Origin: Morella rubra
Taxonomy: Eukaryota; Streptophyta; Magnoliopsida; Fagales; Myricaceae
Direction of reading: 5' to 3'
Assembly: GCA_003952965.2 (NCBI GenBank)
Contig: CM025853.1
Span: 29,268,014 to 29,332,013, forward strand
Length of the DNA stretch: 64,000 nt
This document shows, in pieces, positions 13,332 through 25,500 of this stretch (the first letter of the stretch is position 1; the number at the start of each line of letters is the position of its first letter). Position numbers and translations under genes: made by a program. Below the pieces are notes generated by a model that had not been told where the DNA came from, searched no databases, and saw only the letters and a list, made by a program, of their open reading frames with translations.

Positions 13332-13756
13332 CACGCCCTGGCCAATGTGCATGGATCTCATGCTCATAGATTCTCACGACCTTTAGCTCTCTCCTTCGCC
13401 ACTTTTGACGAGAACCACCTCTATGTGATCCTATTTTACTGGTATGGATGCATTTCTGGAAAAGTGGGAACGAGGTGCTAGACCACCCCCTCCTCTGGTG
13501 ATTGAAATCGTCATTCACAGTGTGGTTAGAGTGGAACCGGGTCTTTCGATTCGGGTAGGTATTCAAGACCTTATGGCCCGATTGTATGAGGCCTTTAAGG
13601 CTCATTGTTGTATGGTCCTTTGGGCCTTAGATGTTGCTGTTATGGGCTTTATGCCCTTATTATCTATAAACCGGCCCTAGAGACTCATCTGTATATAGCC
13701 TTTTTGTAATCTCCCTTTTGTGAAATGAAATCCACTGTTGCCAAGAAAAAAAATAG

Positions 13757-14290
13757 GCTTAATTAGTTCACTAGTCCCTAAAGCATGGCCGAATTTCAAA
13801 CTTATCCTATACTAGTCCCGAGGATCTTTCGTGTCCTCGAGTGATTATTCTATCAACTTAGTTGACCTCATTAATGTGATAAATCTCATATGGTTAACGG
13901 GGACAAGTCACTACCAATCGCAAGCAACCATGTATCCCTAAGTCACTTAAGGTTACGTTGTCTTTGCAAAAGACATATTTGGCATGACGTTATGAGCTAA
14001 TATTTTTAAATCCAAGTGGCGTAGATAATTTGATAAGATTTTAAATTAATAGTCACCGGTTCAACTTAAGAGTTGAAGTGACTTGGGGACACGTGGTTGC
14101 TTGTTATTGGTGGTGACGTGCTTCCATTAGTCATAACGAATTTATTCTGTTCACGGGGCTAACCGAGTTGATAGAATGACCACTCTAGAACACGAATAAT
14201 TCTCTAGGGACTGTTATAAGACAAAACAAACTCTAGATATCGATTTGAGATTCGACCATATCCTAAAAATTAATGCACTAAATAAGTAAA
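13757..14290. mobile_element. Fold-back MITE, about 530 bp, long imperfect inverted repeat
   Basis: The two halves are reverse complements over most of their length. The left arm has CTAGTCCCTAAAGCATGGCC, GTCCCGAGGATC, ATTCTATCAACTTAGTTGAC and GCAAGCAACCATGTATCCCT. The right arm, read in reverse complement, has the matching blocks in the same order, such as ATTCTATCAACTCGGTTAGC and CAAGCAACCACGTGTCCCC. No protein is encoded. This is a non-autonomous element that can form a long hairpin RNA. Target duplication is not clear. Confidence 0.75.
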
Positions 14291-17200
14291 AAAGAAAAAG
14301 AAAAAATGAAAGAGGCTTCAATAGGTTGAGAAGGAGCTTCCTTTTTAAAATGTGTCCTAATCTACTCTAATGGCTCCCACAAGAATCATACATCGCTGGG
14401 GCTAAGAGTTCTGAAGCAAACAGGACATGTTAGAGAGTTTTAAGTGGACATAATCTTTGCATTGTATAGTCCCCACAAAGTCACGAAGAGACCTATCATC
14501 AGGCCCTCCAGGTGACCAAATAATATTGGTGTGATATTCTTTATGTCACACCTCGAGCCCTGTCCTGCCACAGCAAAATCTATCTCGAACCAAATGGATA
14601 GGGGCATGGGAATGGAGAGAGAGAGAGAGAGACAGAGAGGCATCATTCCTCTCGTGCTTTGAGACCAATGCTTCTCTCACTTTCTCTCTCCTTCTCCCTC
14701 TCTTGTCTGTTTATTATTTATTTATTTTTTTGTTCTTCCTTCTAAAATCCGAATCTCTCTCGATTGCTCCACGCAAAGCATCATTTTCTTGCGTGACTTT
14801 GTGACTCTCTCTTTGCCTCAAGGCCCTCAACAGTGCTTCCCTGTCTTATTCACTTCCTTACCGTATATTTCGAGTCTGCTGTGCAGGGAATCCCACTCAA
14901 TCAGGCCCTATTTCAACCTACAGAGTTACGACAGAAATAAGTTCAATTTCACAAAAGCAATTTCACTTTTCGTAATACATATCTCTTTTGCTATCTCATT
15001 CTTATCTCCTAGTCTATCCTTTCTATAGAAATAAGAATCCAACCTCAAGTCTACCTATTAAGCACTACTCTTTCATATAGCATTTTAAGTCTGGAATAAG
15101 GAGTAAACCCCATCTTTTTTTCTTATGTGAAGTTTTTGTTTTTTACTCTGGTGGGCAGTACTGTTGTATTCATTTCTACAGGCACTGCACTGCCAATATT
15201 TCATTTATCACGTTGGACTAGTGTAGAACTCTCATCTAATTGTATCAATATCGGCCAATGGAGAGGAGAGAGTAGCTAGGTCTCCCAAAAGGTAAGGAGG
15301 ATTGAACTTACCTAGAGCTAATAGACATAACCTCTTCATAATTGGAGAATGTGGCTATGGGAAACATAGGGGGAAATGATGAAATTTAAAGGTTTGATCG
15401 AGTAGTTCTGGCAATGGAGACCCTGCTTTAGTTTGTGGGCAGACAAGCTTAAAAATCCATGCTATTGTACATAATTATCTTCTTCTTCTTCTTCTTCTTC
15501 TTCTTTTCTTCATTTTTTTTTGTTACTCATGAAATCTGGCTAACTAATGAGGGATTTTGAAACTTCCCTTCTCCCAGATATCCAAAAGAGATTAAATTCT
15601 TCAGTAAAGTATGGAAATATTGTTTACCTCCTTCACACTTCATAAATGAATATCGGATCTTAGCAGATGATTCTCTTAATACTAGTCACTGATACTGTTA
15701 ATTAAAGCTAAGCCAGCCGATTAGTGAGTCTTTGAGTGAGACCCACTTCCTAATGCTAACACCTTTACTCAAAGTTACTGGTGTCTGATACTCTGCTGCT
15801 GACATAACCATGCTGTCATTCACAGGTTTGGGCCAACTAGGACAGAGTAATATCCCGGGAATGCTAGTTAGTGACTTACCCCAGTAGAAAAAGAAGAAGA
15901 AGAAGAAGTTCCCATGAGAGAGAGAGAGAGAGACTTGTGGGGGAGTTTCAAGAGATTCGTAGCTCTTTCTGAAGCCGTTGATAATGTGAGAGGGTCAGGC
16001 ATGGATATGTAAGCATGGAGGCCATCATGTTCCCTCTGCTTCAAACTCTCTGTCCTCTTCTAAAAGTTGTAGTAATTAATCTAGAAACCCAACTTTCTAA
16101 ATCCCCTGACTCAAAACCCAGTCATAGAATTTTCACAAAGACAAATCTCTAACATGTTGGAAAGCTTTAAAGCTCTTACTAAGTTCACTTTCTCCAACAA
16201 GTGAGAGTGCAAGTGTGATTAGGCTTTTTGGCAAATGTGGGGTCCAAAACAGTGCATTGCCGACATATTTTACACTCTTAATTCCTGTTCTCATAAGTGC
16301 TTGATGCAACGAATTAGATTCTCATTGTACACCTCCTATGATTAACCTTCCATTTCTATACCTTGAAAAAGGATATGGTGTGAAGCATATCACATAGGAA
16401 TCTTACATATTCTTGCAGCTTGTTCCTCTGCTTGCCTCCCACGAAAATCTTGCATCTCTTCTTTACAAATCTGTGAACTTTGATCATCAGCTTGTTTAAA
16501 ACCATGTCTGAACTTTGTCGCTGTGCAGTAATATCCTCCTAATGACTTATAATTTAGCTTCTAATCTCAAGTTTGATCTGTCAATTTGATTACTCTTCCA
16601 TTAGAAATTGATTCAAATCTGATATGGGTGTATTGAAATATGAGATTAGGAAAAGGGGTGTATCTAGCAGGATATGCAACATAATGATTGTTATGCTGAT
16701 ATGTTAGGAGTAAATTATGTGCACAAGCGTGACATGAATAATACAACTACACTGACAGGGTCTGGAGCTCGAAATAAAATACTGCAAGATCAACACTAAA
16801 TAAATGAACAAAGTAAGCCAACTTTTTTGGCTTGCCAGTTTAGTACTTTTGGGAAGCTCCTATCCTTTAGCATCAGTCATCACTCAGGTTCAGTCACCTT
16901 AAAAAACGTAAATACTGAGCCTGATCCACATGGGCCGGGATTTGTCTTGGGGGGCCAGCATGGCCTAAGACCAATGGGCCATCAACTTTAACGCCTTTTT
17001 TTTTATTACGGAAAGTGAACTCTGCACACGGCACGGACCCATCTCAACTCCACACCATGGATTGGCCCAGAAGTAGTCGATTCCATAAGATGCTAAGCCC
17101 AATTTTTTTGATTGCTTTTTGCTTCTTATATTTTAGCCATTATAGGGTGTTGTCCGGTAGGTTTTTTTATTTTTTTTTTCTAAGTCAAAGAAGTAGGGAT

Positions 17201-17720
17201 AACCAGCTTAACAATTTTCTCTAAGCGTGTCGTAGAATATTTGATTTGAGCTATAGTTATTGACTATTGGACAAACTCGTCACTACAGTACTAGTAAGAC
17301 TACCATTTAGTTTTAGTTCATCTATTAAATTCATGGTCAAGCTTTATTTCCGTAACCAATATCACCTATTTATTTCAGGTATTTTAGGGCCACAGTGACA
17401 TATTCCCTCTAGTTTCGTCCTGGCTTTGCTTGTTATGCAAGACATCCTGGCATTACATCTGAGTGGAACATCAGGTATGAACGCGAAGGACTTGGAAAAT
17501 GTTATATGCCCAACAGAAAGCACATGACCAACCTTCCCATGGAACGCATGCAACGCGTTCTTAAAGTTGCTTCTACCGTATCTGCTGCCTTTTACTTGTG
17601 TTATTATTCTGGTGTCGAAGTTTCTAAACAGGTCATGTATTGAAGTCGGAAGTCATATATATATTCCCGAGCTTTTTTCTCGTCCTTTTCTTCCTCAGGA
17701 CCCCATAAATATGGCCCTCC
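14291..17720. other. Intergenic region upstream of GATL4
   Basis: About 3.4 kb with microsatellites ((GA)9 near 14615, (CTT)9 at 15479-15505, (AAG)n then (GA)n at 15888-15932) and short unrelated frames. No protein family, RNA gene or well-formed transposon was recognised. The right end should contain the GATL4 promoter. Confidence 0.5.
15479..15505 (+). repeat. (CTT)9 microsatellite
   Basis: Nine perfect CTT units followed by a T-rich tract, in intergenic DNA. Confidence 0.9.
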
Positions 17721-17729
17721 TATATATAT
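17721..17729 (+). promoter_or_regulatory. Putative TATA box of GATL4
   Basis: TATATATAT lies 142-150 nt upstream of the GATL4 start and is followed by a CT-rich stretch (TCTCTCTCTATCGG), typical of a plant transcription start region. Another TATA-like tract near 17657-17666 is an alternative. Confidence 0.45.
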
Positions 17730-17870
17730 CTCTCTCTATCGGACCCTAGCCATCAAAACCATCTCTCAACCTCCCCCTCAGACCTCAACCCTTCTCTTAA
17801 CCAGACCCTTTTCAATGGCTTCTTTTTTGACCTCAGGAAAGCCCGAGAAAATAATAGACGTAAAGACAGG

Positions 17871-18935
17871 ATGGCCCTCTGGAGTACTTCCTCTAGTTAT
17901 CTACCACTATTCCTCGGCCTCCTGTCCATCATACTTCTTCACCCCATCACCACCTCCACTGTGGCGGTCGGCATTCGCATCGGCATCATTCGTAGACCAT
18001 CCCCCGACCTCCCCGTCTTCCATGAAGCTCCCGCCTTTCGCAACGGAGATGAATGTGGTTCTGGAGACGCCAACCTTATCCATGTAGCCATGACCCTTGG
18101 CGCGAATTACCTCCGTGGCACCATGGCTGCGGTTGTGTCTTTGATACAACACTCCACGTGCCCTGAGAACCTCTTCTTCCACTTCCTTTCGGCACACTTT
18201 GCGCCTGAAATCCTTTCGAGCATAAATTCTACCTTTCCTTACCTGAACTTCAACATTTACCGCTTCGACTCGAATCGTGTTCATGGGAAGATTTCTAGGT
18301 CCATTCGACAAGCTTTGGATCAGCCTCTAAATTATGCAAGAATCTACCTTGCTGACATTATCCCGGCCGATGTGGGGCGGGTTATTTACTTAGATTCTGA
18401 CCTTATCGTTGTGGACGACATTTCTAAGCTATGGGCTGTAGACATGGAAGACAAGGTGGTGGCCGCACCGGAATACTGCCTTGCAAATTTCACGCAGTAT
18501 TTCAGCGATGCTTTTTGGTCAGACCCTGCATTATCAAGAACATTCGCAGGAAGAAATCCATGTTATTTCAATACAGGCGTGATGGTGATGGACGTGGGAA
18601 AATGGCGAACAGAAGGATACACGCAGAAGGTTGAGGAGTGGATGGCAGTGCAGAAGAAGAAGAGGATATACCATTTGGGGTCTCTGCCACCCTTCTTGCT
18701 TGTTTTGGCTGGGAACATTAAACCAGTTGATCATAGATGGAACCAACATGGGTTAGGTGGCGACAATTTTCAAGGGAAATGCAGGGGACTTCACCCTGGT
18801 CCTGTTAGCCTCCTCCACTGGAGTGGAAAGGGCAAGCCATGGTTGAGGTTAGATTCTAGGAAGCCATGCACCATAGATTATCTTTGGGCACCGTACGACC
18901 TCTACCGTTCGTCGAGCGGGAGGTTAGAAGGTTAG
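17871..18935 (+). CDS. GATL4: Galacturonosyltransferase-like protein (GT8), GATL4-like
   Basis: Intronless 354-residue glycosyltransferase family 8 protein of the plant GATL clade, which acts in the Golgi on pectin or xylan-linked wall polysaccharides; the exact activity of this member is not known. Residues 10-30 form a hydrophobic signal anchor. The nucleotide-sugar/metal site is [11 protein letters not shown] with the DSD at 175-177. The family C-terminal motif HWSGKGKPW is at 316-324, and conserved [15 protein letters not shown] and [10 protein letters not shown] blocks are intact. The N-terminal region ([16 protein letters not shown]) and ending ([13 protein letters not shown]) match my memory of Arabidopsis GATL4 better than GATL1/PARVUS. 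The chosen ATG has a strong context (A at -3, G at +4). An upstream ATG in another frame at 17815 overlaps the gene. It converges tail to tail with AP5M, 660 bp apart. Confidence 0.93.
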   Translation: MALWSTSSSYLPLFLGLLSIILLHPITTSTVAVGIRIGIIRRPSPDLPVFHEAPAFRNGDECGSGDANLIHVAMTLGANYLRGTMAAVVSLIQHSTCPENLFFHFLSAHFAPEILSSINSTFPYLNFNIYRFDSNRVHGKISRSIRQALDQPLNYARIYLADIIPADVGRVIYLDSDLIVVDDISKLWAVDMEDKVVAAPEYCLANFTQYFSDAFWSDPALSRTFAGRNPCYFNTGVMVMDVGKWRTEGYTQKVEEWMAVQKKKRIYHLGSLPPFLLVLAGNIKPVDHRWNQHGLGGDNFQGKCRGLHPGPVSLLHWSGKGKPWLRLDSRKPCTIDYLWAPYDLYRSSSGRLEG

Positions 18936-19595
18936 ACAGAAGAAAGTGATCGGAGGATAGAGAAGTCAGTTATCAACACTTTCAGAGAAATTGAAAACAC
19001 AGAGAGAGGAGAACTGTGTTCCTATTTGGTTTTCTTTGTTTCCCAAGGAATCAAAAATGAATTTCAAACCACACGACTTAATAGACTTCAATTCAAGACA
19101 TTGTATTTACTAAATTCACTCGACTCTCAGTCACAATTTTGCATCCACCAAAATCAAGAAAAGTAAGTTGATCATAAAAATTACAACCTCTATGCTATAA
19201 ATAGAATGAACAAAACAAACATGAGGGAGTTAAATATGAGGGAGCAAATTTCAGCTTTCTCCAGAGTAGATTGCCCTATGGTTTCTCAATTTATATGGTT
19301 GATCAATGATATCTCAATCTCAGCAGAAAATAAGGTTACCAGCTACTAAAAATGTCTGGAAGCCAGCCATCTCATAATCATCACACCGGCATCTTGACTG
19401 CAGATCGTTTTACGCTCTTCTTTCTCAACTCTTATCTGTGAGAACAGTGATTGAGGATTTTTATGCTCAGAATGCAGCTTGGACTGAACATGGAAAATCA
19501 GTCTCTTGCTCAGCTTGCTTCAGGCTTTGAAATGCAATATTTGGGTTTGGTTGATTGGACAATCACAGCATAGTGCATTTCAGTGTTGCCATCTG
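18936..19595. other. Convergent 3' region between GATL4 and AP5M
   Basis: 660 bp that must hold the 3' untranslated regions of two genes facing each other. No further gene is seen. Confidence 0.6.
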
Positions 19596-22500
19596 TCAAA
19601 AGTTCTCTGCAGCAACAAATGGGCACTTACCCAATGTGTTCCATAGAATATAATCCCCAGAAGTAACCTGTTCACAACCAAATAAATGAGAAAAAAAAAC
19701 AAGCTGAAGAATATTAAGAGTCAAATTGCAATATCAAACTGTGTCTTTGCAATTGGCATAAGAAACAAAGGAACAGGGGAGAAACTTCACCCCAAAGCCT
19801 CAGACACCTCGTAAAAGATACTTACAATAATATATGGTGTAGCATAAAAATATGTACAAGTTGAAACCACGAAACCAAACCATTAAGGAGGACAGGCAAA
19901 GTAACCTGCTATACACTTCCATATGAATTCGAAACACCATCCATGAAAGATCGTAATGAACCAAACACACCTACGGACACATATTTATCCCAATAACAGC
20001 TATTAATGCAACCAACGTTGACAAGCAACAGGCAAAAATAAATAGTTCAGGTCTGGCTCGTTTTGGGTGTTCAATTTTAGGAGGTGAGGCATTGAAAAAC
20101 GTATATAGGCATAGAAGCAGGTCCGTAAACTGTATTTGAAGGGAATTTATAGAGCATGTGTCAAAAATAGGTCCAAATAGGCGAAGGATTCGATTTCTTC
20201 AAATGTCAAGTAAATTGCAGATCAGGTGTTCCTAAATATACTATTTGTAGTTATGAGTGAGTGCGGAAGCAGTAAGTGGAGAATATAGTTAAATTAAAAA
20301 TCAAGATTTCTAAGTTTTTTTTTTTTCATAAGTAAGCAAATATTATTAGAAAAATGTGAGACGAGTACAAACAACTGTTCTGAAATCACTTAAAGCATAC
20401 AAGATAAAAAAACTAATGAAATCCTGAAAATCTAAAAAAGGACAACCCAACACAGCATCAACCCAAAAGAAAAGATGTCGCAACAAATTCCCCCGCAATC
20501 TAGCCAACGACATAGCTGATTAGAACTCAATGATCTGATTAGAACTTGAGCCCCATACCTTACCAACTCGAGCCAAACCTTGCTGAAAATCACAGATAAA
20601 AAAAAGGAGACTCTGGAATCAAACACTAATAAACTTTCAATGGCTAATAAACCAGGTAGTCATTCACATTAAGAACAGAAGCATGTTGCTTTTTTTTTTT
20701 TTGGTTTTCCTATGATTAGAAATGTAAAGCACTATCTATTTCTTTACTTAACATCACTTCAATTTTAATTTATTTTCTTTTACCGCGCTAAGAACAAAAT
20801 ACTCTCAAAATTTCTCCCTTAATACTACATACTGGTCTTTACAATCCTTCCTGAAAGGATCAGTTGTGGACCTACCAATGGTATCAACAAACTGGTTGGT
20901 TCATGTCAAATCTTCTGTTTACCAATGTAATGGGAAATTGTTTACAGCTCTAACCACGTGAAAAACTTTAGCAAGTTTACATCCAAAACAATTGCAAAAT
21001 CTATCAAGCTTTAAAAGAGGGTAGTCTGAAGGAAGGCATACCTGAGTTGAAAATTCAACGGGTGCTTTGACAGTTGGATAGATGCTTACCTGCATACAGA
21101 GCAAACATTTACAAGAAAGCCAGCGGAACCAATTCCATGTAGTATCCATTGAGCTTAATAAAACATAAGGGGACCTGAAAGTCTAATCGTTCAATGTATT
21201 AGATATGCAAGCATTGTCCAGTGAAGGAGTGGGAAAAAAGAAGGGATGATTTGGAGATAATTTCGAGAGGTGGAGTAACCATGTAGAAAGCAAAGAAGAT
21301 ATCATAATTCGGCTAATTGAGAGGTAATATTGTTGAAAGCTTCCATTAATCTTCGCAAATTAATAGCTCATGGTTCTCTTGTGACAGAGATTCAATTTGC
21401 CACAGGGAAAGGTTGATATTCTTTGTGCAATTCTACAATATGTTCACCAGAAAAGCTTCATCATACAGCAAACCAAGTAAGAAGGAAGAGAATGACAAAA
21501 AACAAATATCTACCACAAAGAAAGGAAAGATCCCCCCCCTCCCCCTCCCTTTTTTTTTTTTCTATCCCAAAAGAAACAAAAAAGTAAGTTTTGAAAGATT
21601 GTAAATCTCAAAATCCAGGATGTTCTGGTTTCAACTGAAACAGTACTGAAAGCTCTGAACATTTGGTCTAACAAAGGGCTTCCAGATTATCAAGATAAGA
21701 ACAAAATGAACATGGGGTTATGGACAAAATGAAGAATGCATGACAATAGGAGGAGAATATGGTGCCACAAACTCACGGATTTAGGATCGATTGACATGCC
21801 AGATAATGACGCCCCAGCAATCTTGAAAGATACCTGTAATCACGAGTCAGTAAATGACTGTTCTGAGTAAAGCCAATCTATAGTGTATCAGAGGAAGTAT
21901 TGTACTAACCACAAAGTAAAGATCCACACAATCATTCTAACTAGATGTTTGACCAAATTAATGCAAACTTCGATTTCCAGATACAAATTGTTAACAGAGA
22001 CAAGAGCGAGATATGACTATAGGACAATAAACAAATGGCCAACAGACACAAGTGTTAGATGCTACACAGACAATGAAAAGAAGAAGAAACCAGACTCAAT
22101 TGCAATTTTGATCCTGCTGAAGCATCTACTCAACGACAGCTAATCTCATTCCATACGTTCAATTTAGGGGCATGTTTACAACCTGTAAACAAATTTGACA
22201 TCACTGAACATGTTCCATGCAATTTTAAGCATTAACAAAGGAGTCTCCAGACACCCTTTAAATGGTAAAATCACGACAAATTAACACCGGAGAGATTGTT
22301 GTACCAAGTATAGAAAGCAATGTTAAACAAAAACTGCACGCTAGCCAACCAAAAGTGTATCAAAGGAGGTAATGACAATCTTGGAAAATAATCCCTCTTG
22401 CTAAAGAGAAGATCTTGCATCTAGTTAAAGAGGGGAAAAAAAGTTAGTTAGTCCCTCCAACTACCACTTATTTCATAATGTGAACTCCAACCTGTCAAAA

Positions 22501-25500
22501 CATTACTACTTGGCACTCCAATATCAGAAATAAGTAGCAATGTACACCCTCTTGGACCTTAAATATCCAAACTGCCGTGGTTTTGTGTTTTTTTTCTATT
22601 TAATGAAGGGACACCTTGGAGATTTTGGACACTAGAGGGGGCACATTGTAATTTATGTTTGGTATTGAGGTGCCAAGTGACAATATTAGCTTTTTCAAGG
22701 TTACATAGCAACACAGGAGGTAGATCAAAGGGGGTTCATCATAATTTTTCCAAAAGGAAAAAAAATATATATATATAGTTTACAACCGCTGATAGTATCC
22801 TCTGGAAAGCATAAAATTTCAGAGCTGATGCAATCATACATGGGGAGTTGACACTATGATGCTAATACATTACCTATTCCATCCAGAATGCATGCTTTTC
22901 CATCAATCATGTACCGATCTGAATGAATTATAGAACATAGCAACCAAGGGGATCGTACACCCAAAGGTTCACTACAAAAGGATTATTTTTTTTTCAACAA
23001 GCATGTGACTTTCTGGGGATACACCATTTGTTGGAACCGAGGTTGGAATAGATTTAGGGGCTCTCTCTATAGTTGAACACGAGGAAAGATCATATCAAGT
23101 ATGAATCTGCACCTCCTAAGATTGATATATAGTAAAAAGAGTGACAATGGAGTTGCTTAAAGGTGACTTCACATGGTTTTATAAACAAATGACAAAAATT
23201 CATAAATTCATAAATTAACACCAAGAAAAAGGTACATTGAGAAGATATCCAACTAAAAGCTGGGATCAAAAAGTGGATGTACATACTTTAGCATAATTGT
23301 ATGCCTGCCAGCAAAATGGCTCCTCTAGATCAGCTGGAGGAAGATCATTGTTCATTTTCTCCATTAAGAATTCCTCTACATTTACCATATTAGTAGAATT
23401 CTCTGTCTCAACATCACTATCTTCATCTACGATCCCGAACCCTGACCTAGAGGAAGGCAATCTTTGGATTTGCCATGGTGCAAACGTAACTGTTCCAGGG
23501 AAAGTTGCCTCAATACTTTTCCCAGAAAGCCCCCGTCCACTAGTTACAATTTTCCATTCAACAGAGTGCTCTGCAGTTGAAACTGTTCCAATCGAAGGAG
23601 TACCATCAAAAGAGACAACCCTTCTCCTAGGAAAGGGCATAGTCACAGTGCAAAACTCCATTGCCAGAGGAGACTTATAACCTTCCATTAGATGCAACTT
23701 GAATAAAAATGCACCTTTATCCTCAGAGACCATTGATAATTGGTAAAATCCCTTTATGGGAGGTCCAAGCCTAACACTAGCTTGATAACGCATTAAAACA
23801 AAATTACCTAGTGGTGGTGAAAACATCACAGCCTGCTTATCAGCACCTTGTTCTGGAACTTGAGCACAAGGATGAAACGATAAGCTCTCTATATGAGCTG
23901 TGTTCAACCCAGTTAAAGGGAATGAAACGTCGGGCAATCCTTCCAATTCTGCTCGACAGTTTATTTGACCAGAAACTAATATACTATCTGGAATCTCATC
24001 CCGATCATACATAGCAGCGTGGACGGTCTCATGAATAGTGAAATGCATTCTCTGCTTTCCTTTGTAAAGATACGGCTTCCATGCTGGTTGCTTGAGATCA
24101 GAAGGAGGAAGATCCGAAGCAGAAAAGCCATTAACCTTGATAGCAAATATATTGGAATAGCTAAGATCCAAAGGTGTACCTGTATTAAACATAAACAAGG
24201 ACATAAGAAATTGGCCAGAATTAGGTAAACGCTGACGCGCCAAAAATATAATTATGAAATTTGAGATGAAAAATACCATAATAAAGAGTACCGACCAAAG
24301 GGCATTGAACTACTTATGAAAGTTCGAAGTCCATCTTTGTCCAAAGGCCTCGATCCAATCTTTGGAGCATCTGCCGCAACAGTTCCTGTTACAGCAGCAC
24401 TGGAAGGAACCAAAGATGCAACTGGTGCAGCTACCGGTTTTGCCCTTGAGGAGATGCCTGATATCCCTATACCGCCAGTCAGTGAATCCAACAAACCTCC
24501 TACAGATGGAGCCACACTTACAACCACCTCAGGATCTGCAACATCGGCACCAATTATATCACCAATAGCATGTGCGACCATGAATGCCCTGTAAAATTGG
24601 AAGCAAGAAACTGTTCACATATACGATCTATTGTAGAAAAACTCAACCGACATCAACAGGTAAGGCCAGCCCCTTCTGTGATAAAGGATTACCGTTGGTA
24701 GGGCAAGGTAGGAACACATTTAAGAAGCGCAGTACCACAGTTCCAGAAAAGCAAAGCAAGCATTCAAGGAGGTTTCAAGAATATAAGTGTTGAAGAAAGT
24801 TGGTGCTTGATTTTCACCAATAGACCATGCTTCCAACTGTATTTCAAAGAGGATATTTATCACCATTTTTTTTTTAATAAGTGAGGATATTTATCACCAT
24901 AACAGTTCAGAGAATTAGAAAGTCATGTTGCCTTCATATCTTTAAGATCTAAAATGATAACTAGTACAACTAGGTAGACTAGGGACCATTTATGCAAGTC
25001 ATGACTTTATGAAAATATTGTTATGTAGAGCAAGATCTCCATCATGGAAAGTTTATAGAAAGTGAAAGTAGCTAGAAGCTAAACGACCTCTTCCAGCCAT
25101 GCATTCCAATGCTGCTTCAAGAGTTAAACCCACAAGCAATGCTAAATTGTAATATTATCCAAGTAAATCAGAGTCAGTTTCAAGATTTTGGAAAATTAGC
25201 AGCAAGCACCGTGAACTACGAAAGGAAACGGGGAGGGGGTGATACTGAAAAAGTTGCAATAGTAAATATATTCCTGAACAACATTGCAAGTTAACTTACT
25301 ATACCCTGTGATGGACGGAAGATCAAGCAATAGGGAAGACAAACTTTCATCCCCTCTAACGGCACTCCCGCAATCAGATCTTTTACATAATCTTGCATAT
25401 GCCTTCAAATGCCTGGGCTCTACTAGAGGCAATACAAGAATGAAATAATTACCCTTTATGTGCAATGTTAAAGGCCAGAGAAGATTTCTATCTCCTTCCT

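Larger units (their letters stand above)
11860..13755 (+). mobile_element. LINE-like retroelement remnant interrupted by an LTR
   Basis: The right part (13337-13750) reads on the plus strand like the 3' end of a plant L1-type LINE: a non-coding stretch ending in AATGAAATCCACTGTTGCC and an A-run starting near 13744. The left part (11860-12201) is a pyrimidine-rich segment that could be the 5' portion of the same insertion. Between them sits a candidate LTR (12202-13331, separate entry). No reverse-transcriptase coding sequence survives. Assignment rests on the A-tail and general structure, so it is tentative. Confidence 0.35.

Noticed and set aside
25299..25304. Strong donor GTAAGT near 25299 as the end of AP5M exon 3
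   Set aside because: Using it would put exon 4 out of frame; the weaker GTATAG at 25304 keeps the conserved protein.
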